From Pseudoalteromonas sp. N1230-9 (GTDB lineage Bacteria > Pseudomonadota > Gammaproteobacteria > Enterobacterales > Alteromonadaceae): a stretch of DNA of 64,000 nt. The stretch is from NCBI RefSeq assembly GCF_032716425.1, contig NZ_CP090420.1:682001-746000 (forward strand), given 5' to 3'. The notes under the pieces were generated by a model, which made no database searches, was not told the DNA's origin, and worked only from the letters and a program-made list of their open reading frames with translations. Shown here one piece after another: positions 34,899 to 44,197 of the stretch. The first letter of the stretch is position 1. The number at the start of each line of letters is the position of its first letter. The translations under genes were made by a program, and so were the position numbers.

Positions 34899-35282
34899 AT
34901 GATTAAACGTATAGGAACAGAAGGCGGTACAGGCACCGGTGGGCAGCATTTACCTTTTGCACGAGCCATTGAAGCTGGCGGCTGGTTGATGGTGTCTGGG
35001 CAAACGCCAATGAAAGACGGTGAAGTGGTTGAAGGTGGCATTATCGATCAGTCTCGTTTAGCTATTCAAAACTGCATCGATATTATGGATGAAGCGGGTT
35101 ATGGCCTTGAACATGTTGCGCATGTCAAAGTGATTTTAACGGATGCGCGTTACTTTCAATCATTTAATAAGGTGTTCAAAGAGTTTTTTGGTGAGCACCC
35201 GCCTGCTCGAATTTGTGCCGTTGCAGACCTTGTTGTTGACTGCAAAGTTGAAGTCGATGTGACGTGTTATAAAGCCCCATAA
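34899..35282 (+). CDS. RidA-family enamine/imine deaminase
   Basis: A 127-residue YjgF/YER057c/UK114 protein. Motifs include W-L-M-V-S-G-Q-T-P near residue 28, the central N-C-I-D-I-M-D-E-A-G, and the C-terminal arginine in P-P-A-R-I-C-A-V (about R105) that anchors the substrate carboxylate. RidA hydrolyses reactive enamine/imine products of PLP ammonia-lyases, so it fits directly beside the deaminase, speeding release of the keto acid and ammonia. Confidence 0.92.
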   Translation: MIKRIGTEGGTGTGGQHLPFARAIEAGGWLMVSGQTPMKDGEVVEGGIIDQSRLAIQNCIDIMDEAGYGLEHVAHVKVILTDARYFQSFNKVFKEFFGEHPPARICAVADLVVDCKVEVDVTCYKAP

Positions 35283-35290
35283 ATTAAAAA

Positions 35291-35316
35291 AGTTCGACAG
35301 CCTAGGCTGTTGAACT
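35291..35316 (+). terminator. Stem-loop between RidA and symporter genes
   Basis: AGTTCGACAGCC pairs with GGCTGTTGAACT (one G-U pair) around a TA loop, 8 bases after the RidA stop. There is little T-tract, so it may only partly terminate and set different levels for the enzyme and transporter halves of the operon. Confidence 0.55.
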
Positions 35317-35404
35317 CATACATAAAAATAATTATAAGCACCAAAGCCGTGTAATAAGCATAAAGCAATGATAATAATTTGGCTGAGGTGAAGCAGGATG
35401 TTGT

Positions 35405-36853
35405 ATGAAGTGGCAATTACTAATGGCCTTTTTAGGCTACCTGATTTTTATGATCTGGTTTGGCTGGTGGGTAAGTCGGAATAGCAAAACCGGTGATGAC
35501 TTTTTACTAGGCGGACGAAACCTTCCTTTTATTTTAACCTTGGGTACAACCGTTGCGACTATGGTTGGTACGGGCTCCTCAATGGGGGCAGTTGGCTTTG
35601 CTTATAACAATGGCTGGGCGGGGATGATTTATGGGCTTGGTGGAGCATGCGGCATATTGCTGCTAGCAAAGCTATTTGCACCTGTCAGAAAGCATGAATT
35701 TATGACTATGAGCGAAGAGGTTTCTTTTTATGTAGGGGCTGATCCGCTTGTTAAGAATACTATCGCTATATTCATTTTTGTAGCCAGTATTGGCTGGCTT
35801 GGCGCCCATATTCTAGGTGGCGGAATGTATTTGGCTTGGTTAACGGGGTTATCACCACTGAGTGCTAAATTGTTCATTGCTCTTGGTTTTAGTATTTATG
35901 TGGTAATAGGTGGCTATGTTGCCGTTGTGTGGACAGACTCTATTCAAGCTCTAGTATTGTTTATTGGGTTTTTCTTGATGGCGGGTGTTGCGCTCTATCA
36001 AGCGGATGGTTTGATGGTGATCAACGAAGCACAACCTGTACTGAATCAAAGCTTTTTATCACTCGATAAAATAGGTGTTGTACATGGTATTTCGTTGTTT
36101 TTTGCAGTCTTGGTTGGCGTACTTGTTGCACCTTCATTTCGCCAACGAATATATTCTGGCAAGCATGTTAGCAGTATTCGTCAGTCATTTTATTTATCTG
36201 GCGCTTTATATCTGCTGTTTGCAATTGTACCTGCCATAATAGGTATGGCTGCATACAAACTCAACCCAACCCTTGAAAACAGTGCCTTTTCATTTCCTTA
36301 TATGGCCTTTGAGCTTCTTCCTTTTGGCTTGGCGGCGTTGGTAATAATTGCTGGGCTCTCAGCCACTATTTCAAGTGCCAGTTCCGATGCCATTGCGGCG
36401 GTAAGCGTATTGATTCGTGATATCTATATGCTGGTATTTAAACGGATGCCACATGCCAGTGAGGTCGTTTTGCTATCACGCATAGGTTTAGTGCTAACAA
36501 TTGGCACGGCGTTACTTTTGGCGTTACTTACTAACGATGTTATTGGTTACATCACCAATATGATTGCGACATTGATGTCGGGGTTGTGTGTTTGTGTGCT
36601 GCTTGGGCATTTTTGGCCCCGATTTAATTGGCAGGGCGCGATGACGGCATTATTAGTGTCATTTATTGTGTCAATGGCGGTAATTTTAACGCCACATTGG
36701 CAAGCCTATTGGAGTAACCCCATCATTCCAGCAACCTCTGCATCAATGCTACTTTGTATTATTGTTACCTTACTCACCCCAAAACAACGCTGCAGTAGCG
36801 AACAAGCATTAGCAATTTTAAATAAGCAAAGAGAGGCGATGCATCATGATTAA
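35405..36853 (+). CDS. Sodium:solute symporter (SSS family), candidate sugar-acid importer
   Basis: A 482-residue inner-membrane protein with about 12-13 hydrophobic helices. The start M-K-W-Q-L-L-M-A-F-L-G-Y-L and the SSS signature G-G-R-N-L-P-F-I-L-T-L-G-T-T-V-A-T near residue 37 are seen, plus G-L-S-A-T-I-S-S-A-S-S-D-A near residue 318, the region forming the sodium site. It probably imports the GH20 product GlcNAc1A from periplasm to cytoplasm. It overlaps the kinase gene by 8 bases. Confidence 0.88.
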   Translation: MKWQLLMAFLGYLIFMIWFGWWVSRNSKTGDDFLLGGRNLPFILTLGTTVATMVGTGSSMGAVGFAYNNGWAGMIYGLGGACGILLLAKLFAPVRKHEFMTMSEEVSFYVGADPLVKNTIAIFIFVASIGWLGAHILGGGMYLAWLTGLSPLSAKLFIALGFSIYVVIGGYVAVVWTDSIQALVLFIGFFLMAGVALYQADGLMVINEAQPVLNQSFLSLDKIGVVHGISLFFAVLVGVLVAPSFRQRIYSGKHVSSIRQSFYLSGALYLLFAIVPAIIGMAAYKLNPTLENSAFSFPYMAFELLPFGLAALVIIAGLSATISSASSDAIAAVSVLIRDIYMLVFKRMPHASEVVLLSRIGLVLTIGTALLLALLTNDVIGYITNMIATLMSGLCVCVLLGHFWPRFNWQGAMTALLVSFIVSMAVILTPHWQAYWSNPIIPATSASMLLCIIVTLLTPKQRCSSEQALAILNKQREAMHHD

Positions 36854-37766
36854 TGTGGCCTTCTTTGGCGAAGCAATGCAAGAGCTTGGCGGTGATAACC
36901 GCATTCGATTTGGTGGCGATGTTTATAACACTGCGGTGTATTTTAAGCGCTTACAATTAAAAAATACGAAGGTAAATTTTGTAACGGCGCTGGGCAGTGA
37001 TGAAGTAAGTGACGTTGCACGTTGCCTTTGGCAGGAGCAGGGCTTATCGCTTGACTACTTGCAAATAGCAGCGAATAAAACCCTTGGTAGCTACGGTATA
37101 ACAACCGATACAAAAGGAGAGCGTTATTTTAGTTACGAACGTGATGACAGCGCTGCCAAGCGGTATTTTTATTTAGATACACAACACAGGTTCGTTAATG
37201 CCTTGCGCGAAGGACATATAAGCCATTGTTATTTTTCAGCGATTAGTCTAGCTATTTTAGATACACCTAGCCGACAGTTATTGTTAGATGCATTGCATAC
37301 CTTTAAAACGGCAGGCGGCAAAGTGATTTTCGATAGTAATTATCGTTCTGTACTTTGGCGATCAGACGATGCTGTGGGTTACTTTAAAAAAGCATTCCAG
37401 CTTGCTGATTATTTGTTTGTTACCGATGATGATCATTATGGGGTGTTTGGTGAATGCACAGAGCAGCAGTTAGTCGCGTTTTATCAACAATATTCATCTG
37501 ACCTTGTTGTAATAAAGCAAGGGCTGGCAGATACACTGGTGCTTGAGCATGGAACATTGCAGCGCTTTCCAGTGACGCCTGTAACACTGGTTATAGATAC
37601 AACATCAGCTGGAGATGCTTTTAGTGCTGGCTTTTTAGCTGCATTTTTACACACTGGATCCATTACATACGCCGTAGATATTGCTCAGCAATTGGCGAGT
37701 CAAGTTATTGTTGCTAAAGGGGCGATAGTCGCAACCAGCATTCAATTAGAGCATAGTGAGGGTTAA
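36846..37766 (+). CDS. PfkB-family sugar kinase, probable 2-keto-3-deoxygluconate kinase
   Basis: A 306-residue ribokinase-like enzyme. The substrate-binding N-terminal part contains G-G-D-V-Y-N-T-A-V. The second PfkB signature D-T-T-S-A-G-D-A-F-S-A-G-F holds the catalytic base D257. Length and the G-E-A-M-Q-E-L opening match the KdgK branch. It would phosphorylate 2-keto-3-deoxygluconate to KDPG, which Eda (not in the window) splits to pyruvate and glyceraldehyde 3-phosphate. Confidence 0.88.
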   Translation: MINVAFFGEAMQELGGDNRIRFGGDVYNTAVYFKRLQLKNTKVNFVTALGSDEVSDVARCLWQEQGLSLDYLQIAANKTLGSYGITTDTKGERYFSYERDDSAAKRYFYLDTQHRFVNALREGHISHCYFSAISLAILDTPSRQLLLDALHTFKTAGGKVIFDSNYRSVLWRSDDAVGYFKKAFQLADYLFVTDDDHYGVFGECTEQQLVAFYQQYSSDLVVIKQGLADTLVLEHGTLQRFPVTPVTLVIDTTSAGDAFSAGFLAAFLHTGSITYAVDIAQQLASQVIVAKGAIVATSIQLEHSEG

Positions 37767-37769
37767 ACC

Positions 37770-40088
37770 ATGTTATTTATTTTACGCGTTGTATTTTGTA
37801 GCCTTTGGGTACTAAGTGTTGCGCATGCTAAATCATTACCTTTAATGCCGATGCCTGCAAGTATCACAGAACATGAAGGCAAGTTTCAATTAGATCAAAA
37901 AAACTTAACTGTCTATTTAGCCGAGAAATACCGAGACCCTAGTGAAGGGTTATTTGAGCACTCTGCGTTTTTTCAGCAGTTTGCCAAGGTCAATTGGGCA
38001 GAAGAAAATAAAGCACAGCTGGTTATCGACGTTGATAACTGGTTACCCGCAGTCCCTACTTTAGGAGTGGATGAAAGCTACCAGTTGAGTATTAGTTCGC
38101 AAGGTATTTTACTCAAGAGCGCGACTCAGTTTGGTATGCTCCGAGGATTTAGTACTTTGTCGCAGTTAGTGTTTTCAACAAAGCAGCCTTACTTACTGAG
38201 TGCGATCAAAATTGATGATACGCCAGCATACCCGTGGCGAGGACTACTATTTGATAGCGTTAGACACTTTTTACCAATTGCAGATGTAAAGCGTACCCTT
38301 AGAGGGCTTGCTTTAGCAAAAATGAATGTATTTCATTGGCACCTCACAGATGATCAGGGCTGGCGTATAGCGCTTAAAAGTTACCCTAAGTTACATCAAC
38401 ACGCTTCGGATGGGCTTTATTACACACAGCAGCAGATTAAAGACGTGGTTAGCTATGCCGCACAGTTAGGTATTCGAGTGGTGCCGGAGTTTGATGTGCC
38501 AGGGCATGCGAGCAGTATTGTGCTTGCTTACCCTGAGCTCGGCAGTGGCACAACTCCTACGTCGATAGAGCGCCACTGGGGGGTATTTAGACCCTTATTA
38601 GACCCTAGTAATCCAAAAGTGTATACATTTGTAGAGGACGTGATAAAAGAGCTAACGGAGTTATTTCCCGACGCTTATTTACACATCGGTGGTGACGAAG
38701 TGGATGCGCGTGACTGGCAAGAAAATAAAAAAATACAAGCGTTTATGGCTGAGCACGACTTACCAGATAGTCACGCATTACATGCTTATTTTAATCAACG
38801 TGTTGCTAAAATCTTAGCTAAATATAATCGCAAAATGATTGGTTGGGATGAAGTACTACATCCAACACTACCTAAGCAAACATTAGTGCAGTCTTGGCGT
38901 GGTCATCATTCTCTTGCTGCCATTCAAAAGGCGGGCTTTGATGGTTTATTATCCAGTGGTTTTTACATCGATCAGCCACAATGGACAAATTACCATTATC
39001 GTAATCACCCTGAACCTGTAAAGCGTGACCCGTTAACCGCAAGCAACATTTTAAGCCGCGCACAGTTCACTCTAACACGCCTTAAGGGCAGTGCTGTTAC
39101 CGGCGACATAAGTGTATTTACAACTGCCGATTCAGAGCTTGCCGCTTTAGTTACTATAACAGGCAAAGGGGCGTTTATAACAAAAAATGTGAAACAACGA
39201 GCGGCAGGGTTCGAAGTATTAATTGATACATGGATGGGGCCTACGATGCTGGTTGTTGCGACTAACAAAGTGAGTAACTTACCAGCATTTGTTGGCAATA
39301 CCCCGTATGACTTACAGACTACACCTGATGAGAAACCCAGCATTCAAGTGCTTAATCAAACATTACACGATACATTGCAGGTTAAAAAGTCTGGCGAGGT
39401 ATTGGGCGGTGAGGCAACAATATGGGCGGAGCTAGTCACGACAGATACCATAGATACACGCCTTTGGCCACGCGTTTATGCTATTGCTGAGCGTTTTTGG
39501 TCACCCAAGAGTATGACCGATGAGCGAGATATGTATCGCCGTTTAGCGATTATGGATGAATTTGCTATACAACATGGTAGTAAACATAAGGCGCAATTTA
39601 TTTCTCGTCTTGAAAACGTGTTAGCTGATAATGCCAATCAGGCTAATATCAATACACTACTAACATTTAGTACGTTTATTGAGCCTGCACATTATTATAC
39701 TTTGCACCATTTAGCCTATTTGAGAAATGAATATCACCATGATGCGCCACTTGATAAGCTTGTAGATGTACTCCCTGTTGAAAGTTTGCAGCTACGTGCG
39801 TTTAATTATCAAGTTGAAGACTTTCGACAGCAATGCGCTACAGAGTTAAAAGAAACGTTGCAGTCACAAGTCAGCCGTTGGAGAGAATTTATAATCGACC
39901 AGCAAAAGGTTATTGAATCAATTCCTGAGTGGCAACAGGCTTACAAGCAAATAGAGGTATCTTTTAACACGAGTGATGTTCAACCTATTGCGAATAATAA
40001 TGGCACTATTGCTCATGTTATCGCCTCATTGAATCATTACAAAGAAGCAAGCAAGCATTGCGAAAGTATGAAAAAGAGTCACTTTTGA
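37770..40088 (+). CDS. GH20 beta-N-acetylhexosaminidase with an insertion in the catalytic domain
   Basis: A 772-residue exported enzyme with a signal peptide (about 1-20, ending A-H-A). A GH20b domain (about 24-150) precedes the catalytic barrel. The catalytic pair D309-E310 lies in H-I-G-G-D-E-V-D, and the substrate strand V-L-G-G-E-A-T-I-W-A-E near residue 543 is intact. About 145 residues separate F-Y-I-D-Q-P (398) from V-L-G-G-E-A, against roughly 35-50 in typical relatives. This implies an inserted, strand-rich module. It probably acts in the periplasm on oxidised chito-oligosaccharides, releasing GlcNAc and GlcNAc1A. It is the last gene of the operon, 3 bases after the kinase. Confidence 0.9.
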   Translation: MLFILRVVFCSLWVLSVAHAKSLPLMPMPASITEHEGKFQLDQKNLTVYLAEKYRDPSEGLFEHSAFFQQFAKVNWAEENKAQLVIDVDNWLPAVPTLGVDESYQLSISSQGILLKSATQFGMLRGFSTLSQLVFSTKQPYLLSAIKIDDTPAYPWRGLLFDSVRHFLPIADVKRTLRGLALAKMNVFHWHLTDDQGWRIALKSYPKLHQHASDGLYYTQQQIKDVVSYAAQLGIRVVPEFDVPGHASSIVLAYPELGSGTTPTSIERHWGVFRPLLDPSNPKVYTFVEDVIKELTELFPDAYLHIGGDEVDARDWQENKKIQAFMAEHDLPDSHALHAYFNQRVAKILAKYNRKMIGWDEVLHPTLPKQTLVQSWRGHHSLAAIQKAGFDGLLSSGFYIDQPQWTNYHYRNHPEPVKRDPLTASNILSRAQFTLTRLKGSAVTGDISVFTTADSELAALVTITGKGAFITKNVKQRAAGFEVLIDTWMGPTMLVVATNKVSNLPAFVGNTPYDLQTTPDEKPSIQVLNQTLHDTLQVKKSGEVLGGEATIWAELVTTDTIDTRLWPRVYAIAERFWSPKSMTDERDMYRRLAIMDEFAIQHGSKHKAQFISRLENVLADNANQANINTLLTFSTFIEPAHYYTLHHLAYLRNEYHHDAPLDKLVDVLPVESLQLRAFNYQVEDFRQQCATELKETLQSQVSRWREFIIDQQKVIESIPEWQQAYKQIEVSFNTSDVQPIANNNGTIAHVIASLNHYKEASKHCESMKKSHF

Positions 40089-40148
40089 TATTTATTCCCA
40101 TGCTTTATTGCTAATCTAAGGGCACAGCTTTTAAATGTTAAGGTGTGT

Positions 40149-40760
40149 ATGTTAGATAAAGTATTGCATGATTTTTTAGTTATTTGGGCCACAATTGACC
40201 CAATAGGCACGATGGCACTGTTTGCTGCTCTAACGGCTAAATTACCTGCTAAAAAGCGGCGTAAAACAGCCTTTAAAACGGTGGGGTATGCTGCCATTGT
40301 GCTTATAGGAGCCATTGTTATTGGCCAATTACTATTGAGTGCAATGGGCATTAGCTTGTTATCATTTCAGGTTGCAGGTGGCATCATTTTATTTTTATTT
40401 GGCCTGCAAATGATATTTGCTGATGATTCTTCACAGGGCGATATTGAACCGCAACATGATATTTCCGTTTTTCCTTTAGCTATTCCTGCAACGGCTTCAC
40501 CAGGAGCAATATTGGCAGTTATCTTAATAACGGATAACCATATATACACCATAAAAGAGCAAGTTATAACGGCGCTAAATATGTTAGGGGTGTTGTTAAT
40601 AACGCTTGTATTGTTATTACTCAGTGGTCGCATTTTAAAATTAATAGGCACTGGCGGTGCGTCAATCTTAACACGTATTATGGGGTTGATTTTGGCCGCT
40701 TTGTCTGTTGAATTTGTTATGGAAGCATTGGGAGTAGCGAAGTGGATTGCAAGTAATTAA
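40149..40760 (+). CDS. MarC-family integral membrane protein
   Basis: A 203-residue protein with six hydrophobic helices. The ATG at 40149 has AAGG 6 bases upstream; an in-frame GTG lies two codons earlier. The motif T-I-D-P-I-G-T-M-A-L-F near residue 16 and a second P-L-A-I-P-A-T-A-S-P-G-A near residue 116 are MarC signatures. Despite the family name, a link to antibiotic resistance is not established. It is probably unrelated to the chitin cluster. Confidence 0.9.
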   Translation: MLDKVLHDFLVIWATIDPIGTMALFAALTAKLPAKKRRKTAFKTVGYAAIVLIGAIVIGQLLLSAMGISLLSFQVAGGIILFLFGLQMIFADDSSQGDIEPQHDISVFPLAIPATASPGAILAVILITDNHIYTIKEQVITALNMLGVLLITLVLLLLSGRILKLIGTGGASILTRIMGLILAALSVEFVMEALGVAKWIASN

Positions 40761-40779
40761 GCCCGCATAGCGGGCTTAA
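40757..40779. terminator. Bidirectional terminator between MarC and DUF4382 genes
   Basis: A 10-bp perfect stem TTAAGCCCGC with an ATA loop lies between two convergent genes. It overlaps the MarC stop codon. Confidence 0.85.
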
Positions 40780-40795
40780 TTTGCAAGCTGTAATA

Positions 40796-41794
40796 TTATT
40801 CAGATACAGTGAATGAAACTTCTAAATCGTCGCCAGAAGTGACTGTTATAGGTTTAACCTGATAAAGAGTGAAAGCCTCGTCTTGCGCTTCTGCATCATC
40901 AATATGTGCTGCACATGTGTATGCTAATTGATAATCACCAGGTTGTACGAATGCAAGCTCAAACTCAAATTGATTGTCATCACTATCGAATACGACATCA
41001 GCTGTTGCAAGCGGGGCATCAGCAGGGGTCTCATCTTCATTTTCTTCGTAGTTATCCATTGGTACTTCTACGTCGCTGCTGTATAGGTAAACAGCATGAC
41101 CAAACGAGCCATCTTCAAGAGCGATATCGATGTTATCTGTTTCGCAGTTAGCGATTAATACGTCGCTTACTGTACCTTCAATATCTTCAGACTCAGCAAG
41201 GTTTTCTAGGCGTACACCACGAGGTTTTAAGAAAATCTCGTCACTATTTTGTGGATCAACCAATGACTTTTTAAGATCAAATTCCATTACAAAATCGTTA
41301 CCAGCTTGGTTAAGTGTAAAACCATCTAGCTGGATTTCGCCTACACCATCGTTGCCTTTGCGCTTTACAACCAGTGGGGCAATGCTGTCATCTTCATATA
41401 CAACATGTGAAGTCATCGTTAGGTTATTGCTGTCACCATTGATTACATCAGCACGGATCCATTGATAGTCGCCAGCGGGTACTTCTTCATCATCAAGTAG
41501 TGAGAAAACATCATCGCCAGTGTAATCGAGTAAGTTAACCATCTCTGGTAGTGTGTCATCACTCTCTTCACGAGTCTCAAATGTAAAATCTTCACCGCCT
41601 TGGCTTCTCAGTGTGATTGAATCAAAGACAACGTTAACCGCTTTTAAACCTGTTACAGGCGCATCCGATACACCTAGTGTGAACTGAGCTGTTTGAGGTG
41701 TTGGATCTGGCGTGTCGTTATCGTCGTTATCTGAGCCACAACCTACAAGTGCAAATAAAATAGCGCTGCTTAATAAAGTTGTTTTGAAGTTCAT
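40796..41794 (-). CDS. DUF4382-domain lipoprotein
   Basis: A 332-residue lipoprotein: signal with lipobox A-L-V-G-C (C19), an acidic linker (S-D-N-D-D-N-D-T-P-D), then the DUF4382 domain starting F-T-L-G-V-S-D-A-P-V near residue 39 with V-N-V-V-F-D-S-I-T-L. Highly acidic overall, as is common for surface or periplasmic proteins of marine bacteria. Function is unknown, and an adhesion or metal-binding role would be a guess. GGGATC lies upstream of the ATG. Confidence 0.85.
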   Translation of the reverse strand: MNFKTTLLSSAILFALVGCGSDNDDNDTPDPTPQTAQFTLGVSDAPVTGLKAVNVVFDSITLRSQGGEDFTFETREESDDTLPEMVNLLDYTGDDVFSLLDDEEVPAGDYQWIRADVINGDSNNLTMTSHVVYEDDSIAPLVVKRKGNDGVGEIQLDGFTLNQAGNDFVMEFDLKKSLVDPQNSDEIFLKPRGVRLENLAESEDIEGTVSDVLIANCETDNIDIALEDGSFGHAVYLYSSDVEVPMDNYEENEDETPADAPLATADVVFDSDDNQFEFELAFVQPGDYQLAYTCAAHIDDAEAQDEAFTLYQVKPITVTSGDDLEVSFTVSE

Positions 41795-41901
41795 GATTGA
41801 TCCCTTTTGTGTTCTAAATGTTGCATTAAGTGTAATGAATTAAACTTAATGCAACTTGAACTTAAGAAAAATTACTTTTCAGCTGAAAAGTGTGACCTAA
41901 C

Positions 41902-43590
41902 CTAAGCCTTATAACGGCTAACGTTCTGCTCCAATTGAGTGGCTGTATCAGTAAGCTCGTGCATATAAGAGGTTGCTACATCAGTATCACTGGCCGTCTT
42001 ATTTGCAATTTCAACAATAGTTGTCATGTTTTGGTTTATCGCTTCAGAGACCGATGTTTGCTCTTCAGCTGCGGTGGCTATCTGTGCATTTTGCGATGTA
42101 ATCGTGTTAACCGAGTGCAACACTTCATTTAAAGCTTTTTCTACTTCACTTGCTTCAGAAACACTGGTTGCGCTACCACTCTTTATTGCCTGCATTATAC
42201 TTGTAACCGTTGTTGTACCTTGCTGAACTTGTTCAATCATGCTTTCAATTTCATGGGTACTGTCTTGGGTGCGTTTTGCAAGCGTGCGAACTTCATCAGC
42301 TACTACTGCAAAGCCACGACCAGCTTCGCCTGCGCGTGCTGATTCAATTGCTGCATTGAGTGCTAATAGATTTGTTTGCTCAGCAATATTTCTGATCACA
42401 TCAAGCACACTGCCTATTTGACTTGATTGTTGATTGAGCTGGTCAACCGCATTCGCCCCTTCGTCGACTTGTTTAGCAAGTCCGTTGATCACTTTTATAG
42501 CAATAAGAAGCTGATTATTAGCTTGTTTTACCAAGTGATCAGCATGTTCAGCCGCAGTTGATGCTTCTTGAGCGCTACGTGCAACTTCCATTGACGCTGC
42601 CGACATTTCGTTGATAGCGGTTGCAACTTGCTCACTTTCTTCATGTTGACGATTAATACCTGTGTGCATATTAGCAAGTAGCTCATTGAGCTTGAGTGAG
42701 GCGTGATTCATCGATTGTGATGATTGGCGAATATCGATGACCATTTTGCCGACATCATCAGCAAAGCGATTGAATGAACTACCAAGCTGGCCAAGCTCAT
42801 CAGTTCTTTTTTCCATGAGTCGTCGAGTGAGGTCACCATCCCCCTGAGAAATGTCATTCATGGCAAGCACAGTTGTATGTAGCGGACTTGTGATACTGCG
42901 AGATACCACAACGGCAATCGCGGCTGTTACAGCAACAGCAAGCACCGAGGCAATAATGGTGTTTACAAATGCATTATCAATCGCGTCATTAACTCTTGTT
43001 TCTGTGCTGGCAACTTGTTGCTCAAGGCCGCTTATCCAAAATCCGGTACCTAACACCCAATTCCATTTAGGGATAAGTGCGGCGTAGCCAAGTTTAGGAC
43101 TAATAACACCTTGGGTATTTTTCCATGCATACTCGACGAAGCCACCCCCGTCTTTCGCTGATGAAATGAGCTCTCGAATTAAATAAACCCCATTGGGATC
43201 TTTAAAATCGTAGAGATTTTTACCTTCTAATGATGCATTTACACCATGGGCAACACTGACACCTTGTAGGTCATAAACAAACACATAGCCGGTATCGCCG
43301 GCATCATCGAAGCGTAAGTTTCTAAGAATATCTTTAGCCTGAGCTTGTAATTGTTGAGTATTTGTACCGTTATCCTGCGCTACTAAGTGAGAGATAGAGC
43401 TCATGGCAATTTTTTGGTAATTACTCACTTCTGCTTTGCGATCATTTTTCATTTGTGAAGCAAAGCTTTCCACTGTTTGAGCACCACTATTCTTTGACTG
43501 CACATAGTTATAAATAGTGAGCATAATAGCAATGAGTAAAGGTGGAAGAAGGGCAAGAAGCAGTACCCTTTGCTGAATTGATAGCGCCAT
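41902..43590 (-). CDS. Methyl-accepting chemotaxis protein with sCache_2 sensor
   Basis: A 562-residue transmembrane receptor. Helix 1 is at about residues 7-27. A single-Cache periplasmic domain contains [15 protein letters not shown] near residue 100 and G-T-G-F-W-I-S-G near residue 180. Helix 2 is at about 207-228, followed by HAMP, then a signalling domain with tip [15 protein letters not shown]. sCache_2 receptors usually detect small organic acids; the ligand here is unknown. AAGGAG precedes the ATG. It is a monocistronic leftward gene. Confidence 0.92.
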   Translation of the reverse strand: MALSIQQRVLLLALLPPLLIAIMLTIYNYVQSKNSGAQTVESFASQMKNDRKAEVSNYQKIAMSSISHLVAQDNGTNTQQLQAQAKDILRNLRFDDAGDTGYVFVYDLQGVSVAHGVNASLEGKNLYDFKDPNGVYLIRELISSAKDGGGFVEYAWKNTQGVISPKLGYAALIPKWNWVLGTGFWISGLEQQVASTETRVNDAIDNAFVNTIIASVLAVAVTAAIAVVVSRSITSPLHTTVLAMNDISQGDGDLTRRLMEKRTDELGQLGSSFNRFADDVGKMVIDIRQSSQSMNHASLKLNELLANMHTGINRQHEESEQVATAINEMSAASMEVARSAQEASTAAEHADHLVKQANNQLLIAIKVINGLAKQVDEGANAVDQLNQQSSQIGSVLDVIRNIAEQTNLLALNAAIESARAGEAGRGFAVVADEVRTLAKRTQDSTHEIESMIEQVQQGTTTVTSIMQAIKSGSATSVSEASEVEKALNEVLHSVNTITSQNAQIATAAEEQTSVSEAINQNMTTIVEIANKTASDTDVATSYMHELTDTATQLEQNVSRYKA

Positions 43591-43684
43591 TAATTTCTCC
43601 TTATAGAATTCTTACTACTAGTGTAGTGGGTTTATAGAATTTTATAAGTCGACTTTATGGCTATATTCACCTGAATTGACTAAA

Positions 43685-44194
43685 TTAAGCGACTTGTTTG
43701 TAAAAATACACAGTCGCATCAAATTCGCCTGTTGAACTTTTAGCAAACCCAGGGATTGTGCCTGCTTCTATGTAGCTTAGCTTTCGATAAAGATGTGATG
43801 CGGTATCGCCAAGTCGTGTGTCTAGGACAAGCAAAGCTAGACCTAACACCTGTGCATCTGTTTCAAGGCTATTCATAAGTTGTTTTGCAATTCCTTTGCC
43901 CTGATAATCACTATGTACCATCAGCTTTTCAACTTCACCTCGATGGCTACCATTCGCCTTTGCACATAAAGAAAGCTGCACAGAGCCGATTACATCTTCA
44001 CCATCGAAAGCAAGGTATAAACGACGATAAGGAGTGGCTAAATCGGCATCGACTGCTTGCCAGTAGTCATGTGCCGACTGTAATGATAACGGGGCAATAA
44101 AGCCGACTGATGCGCCATTGGCGACGCTATCAATCAGCAATGCATTAAGTGATTTAGATACCCCTTTAATAGAGTGTACTGCTTTAATTTTCAT
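43685..44194 (-). CDS. GNAT-family N-acetyltransferase
   Basis: A 169-residue protein with GNAT strand V-E-K-L-M-V-H-S-D-Y-Q-G-K-G-I-A-K-Q (acetyl-CoA loop at about 96-101) and the C-terminal L-Y-R-K-L-S-Y-I-E-A-G-T-I-P. This ending is typical of acetyltransferases acting on small amines. It lies 3 bases downstream of astB and is probably co-transcribed, which might hint at an amino acid substrate. Confidence 0.88.
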   Translation of the reverse strand: MKIKAVHSIKGVSKSLNALLIDSVANGASVGFIAPLSLQSAHDYWQAVDADLATPYRRLYLAFDGEDVIGSVQLSLCAKANGSHRGEVEKLMVHSDYQGKGIAKQLMNSLETDAQVLGLALLVLDTRLGDTASHLYRKLSYIEAGTIPGFAKSSTGEFDATVYFYKQVA

Positions 44195-44197
44195 TAT

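Noticed and set aside
31327..35282. Simple D-amino acid scavenging operon
   Set aside because: The deaminase, D-aminoacylase and RidA alone would fit, but the PfkB kinase, GH20 and TonB receptor in the same cluster make oxidised chitin the better explanation.
42239..42421. Plus-strand ORFs inside chemoreceptor genes
   Set aside because: They are antisense images of the conserved signalling hairpin and recur in all four chemoreceptors.
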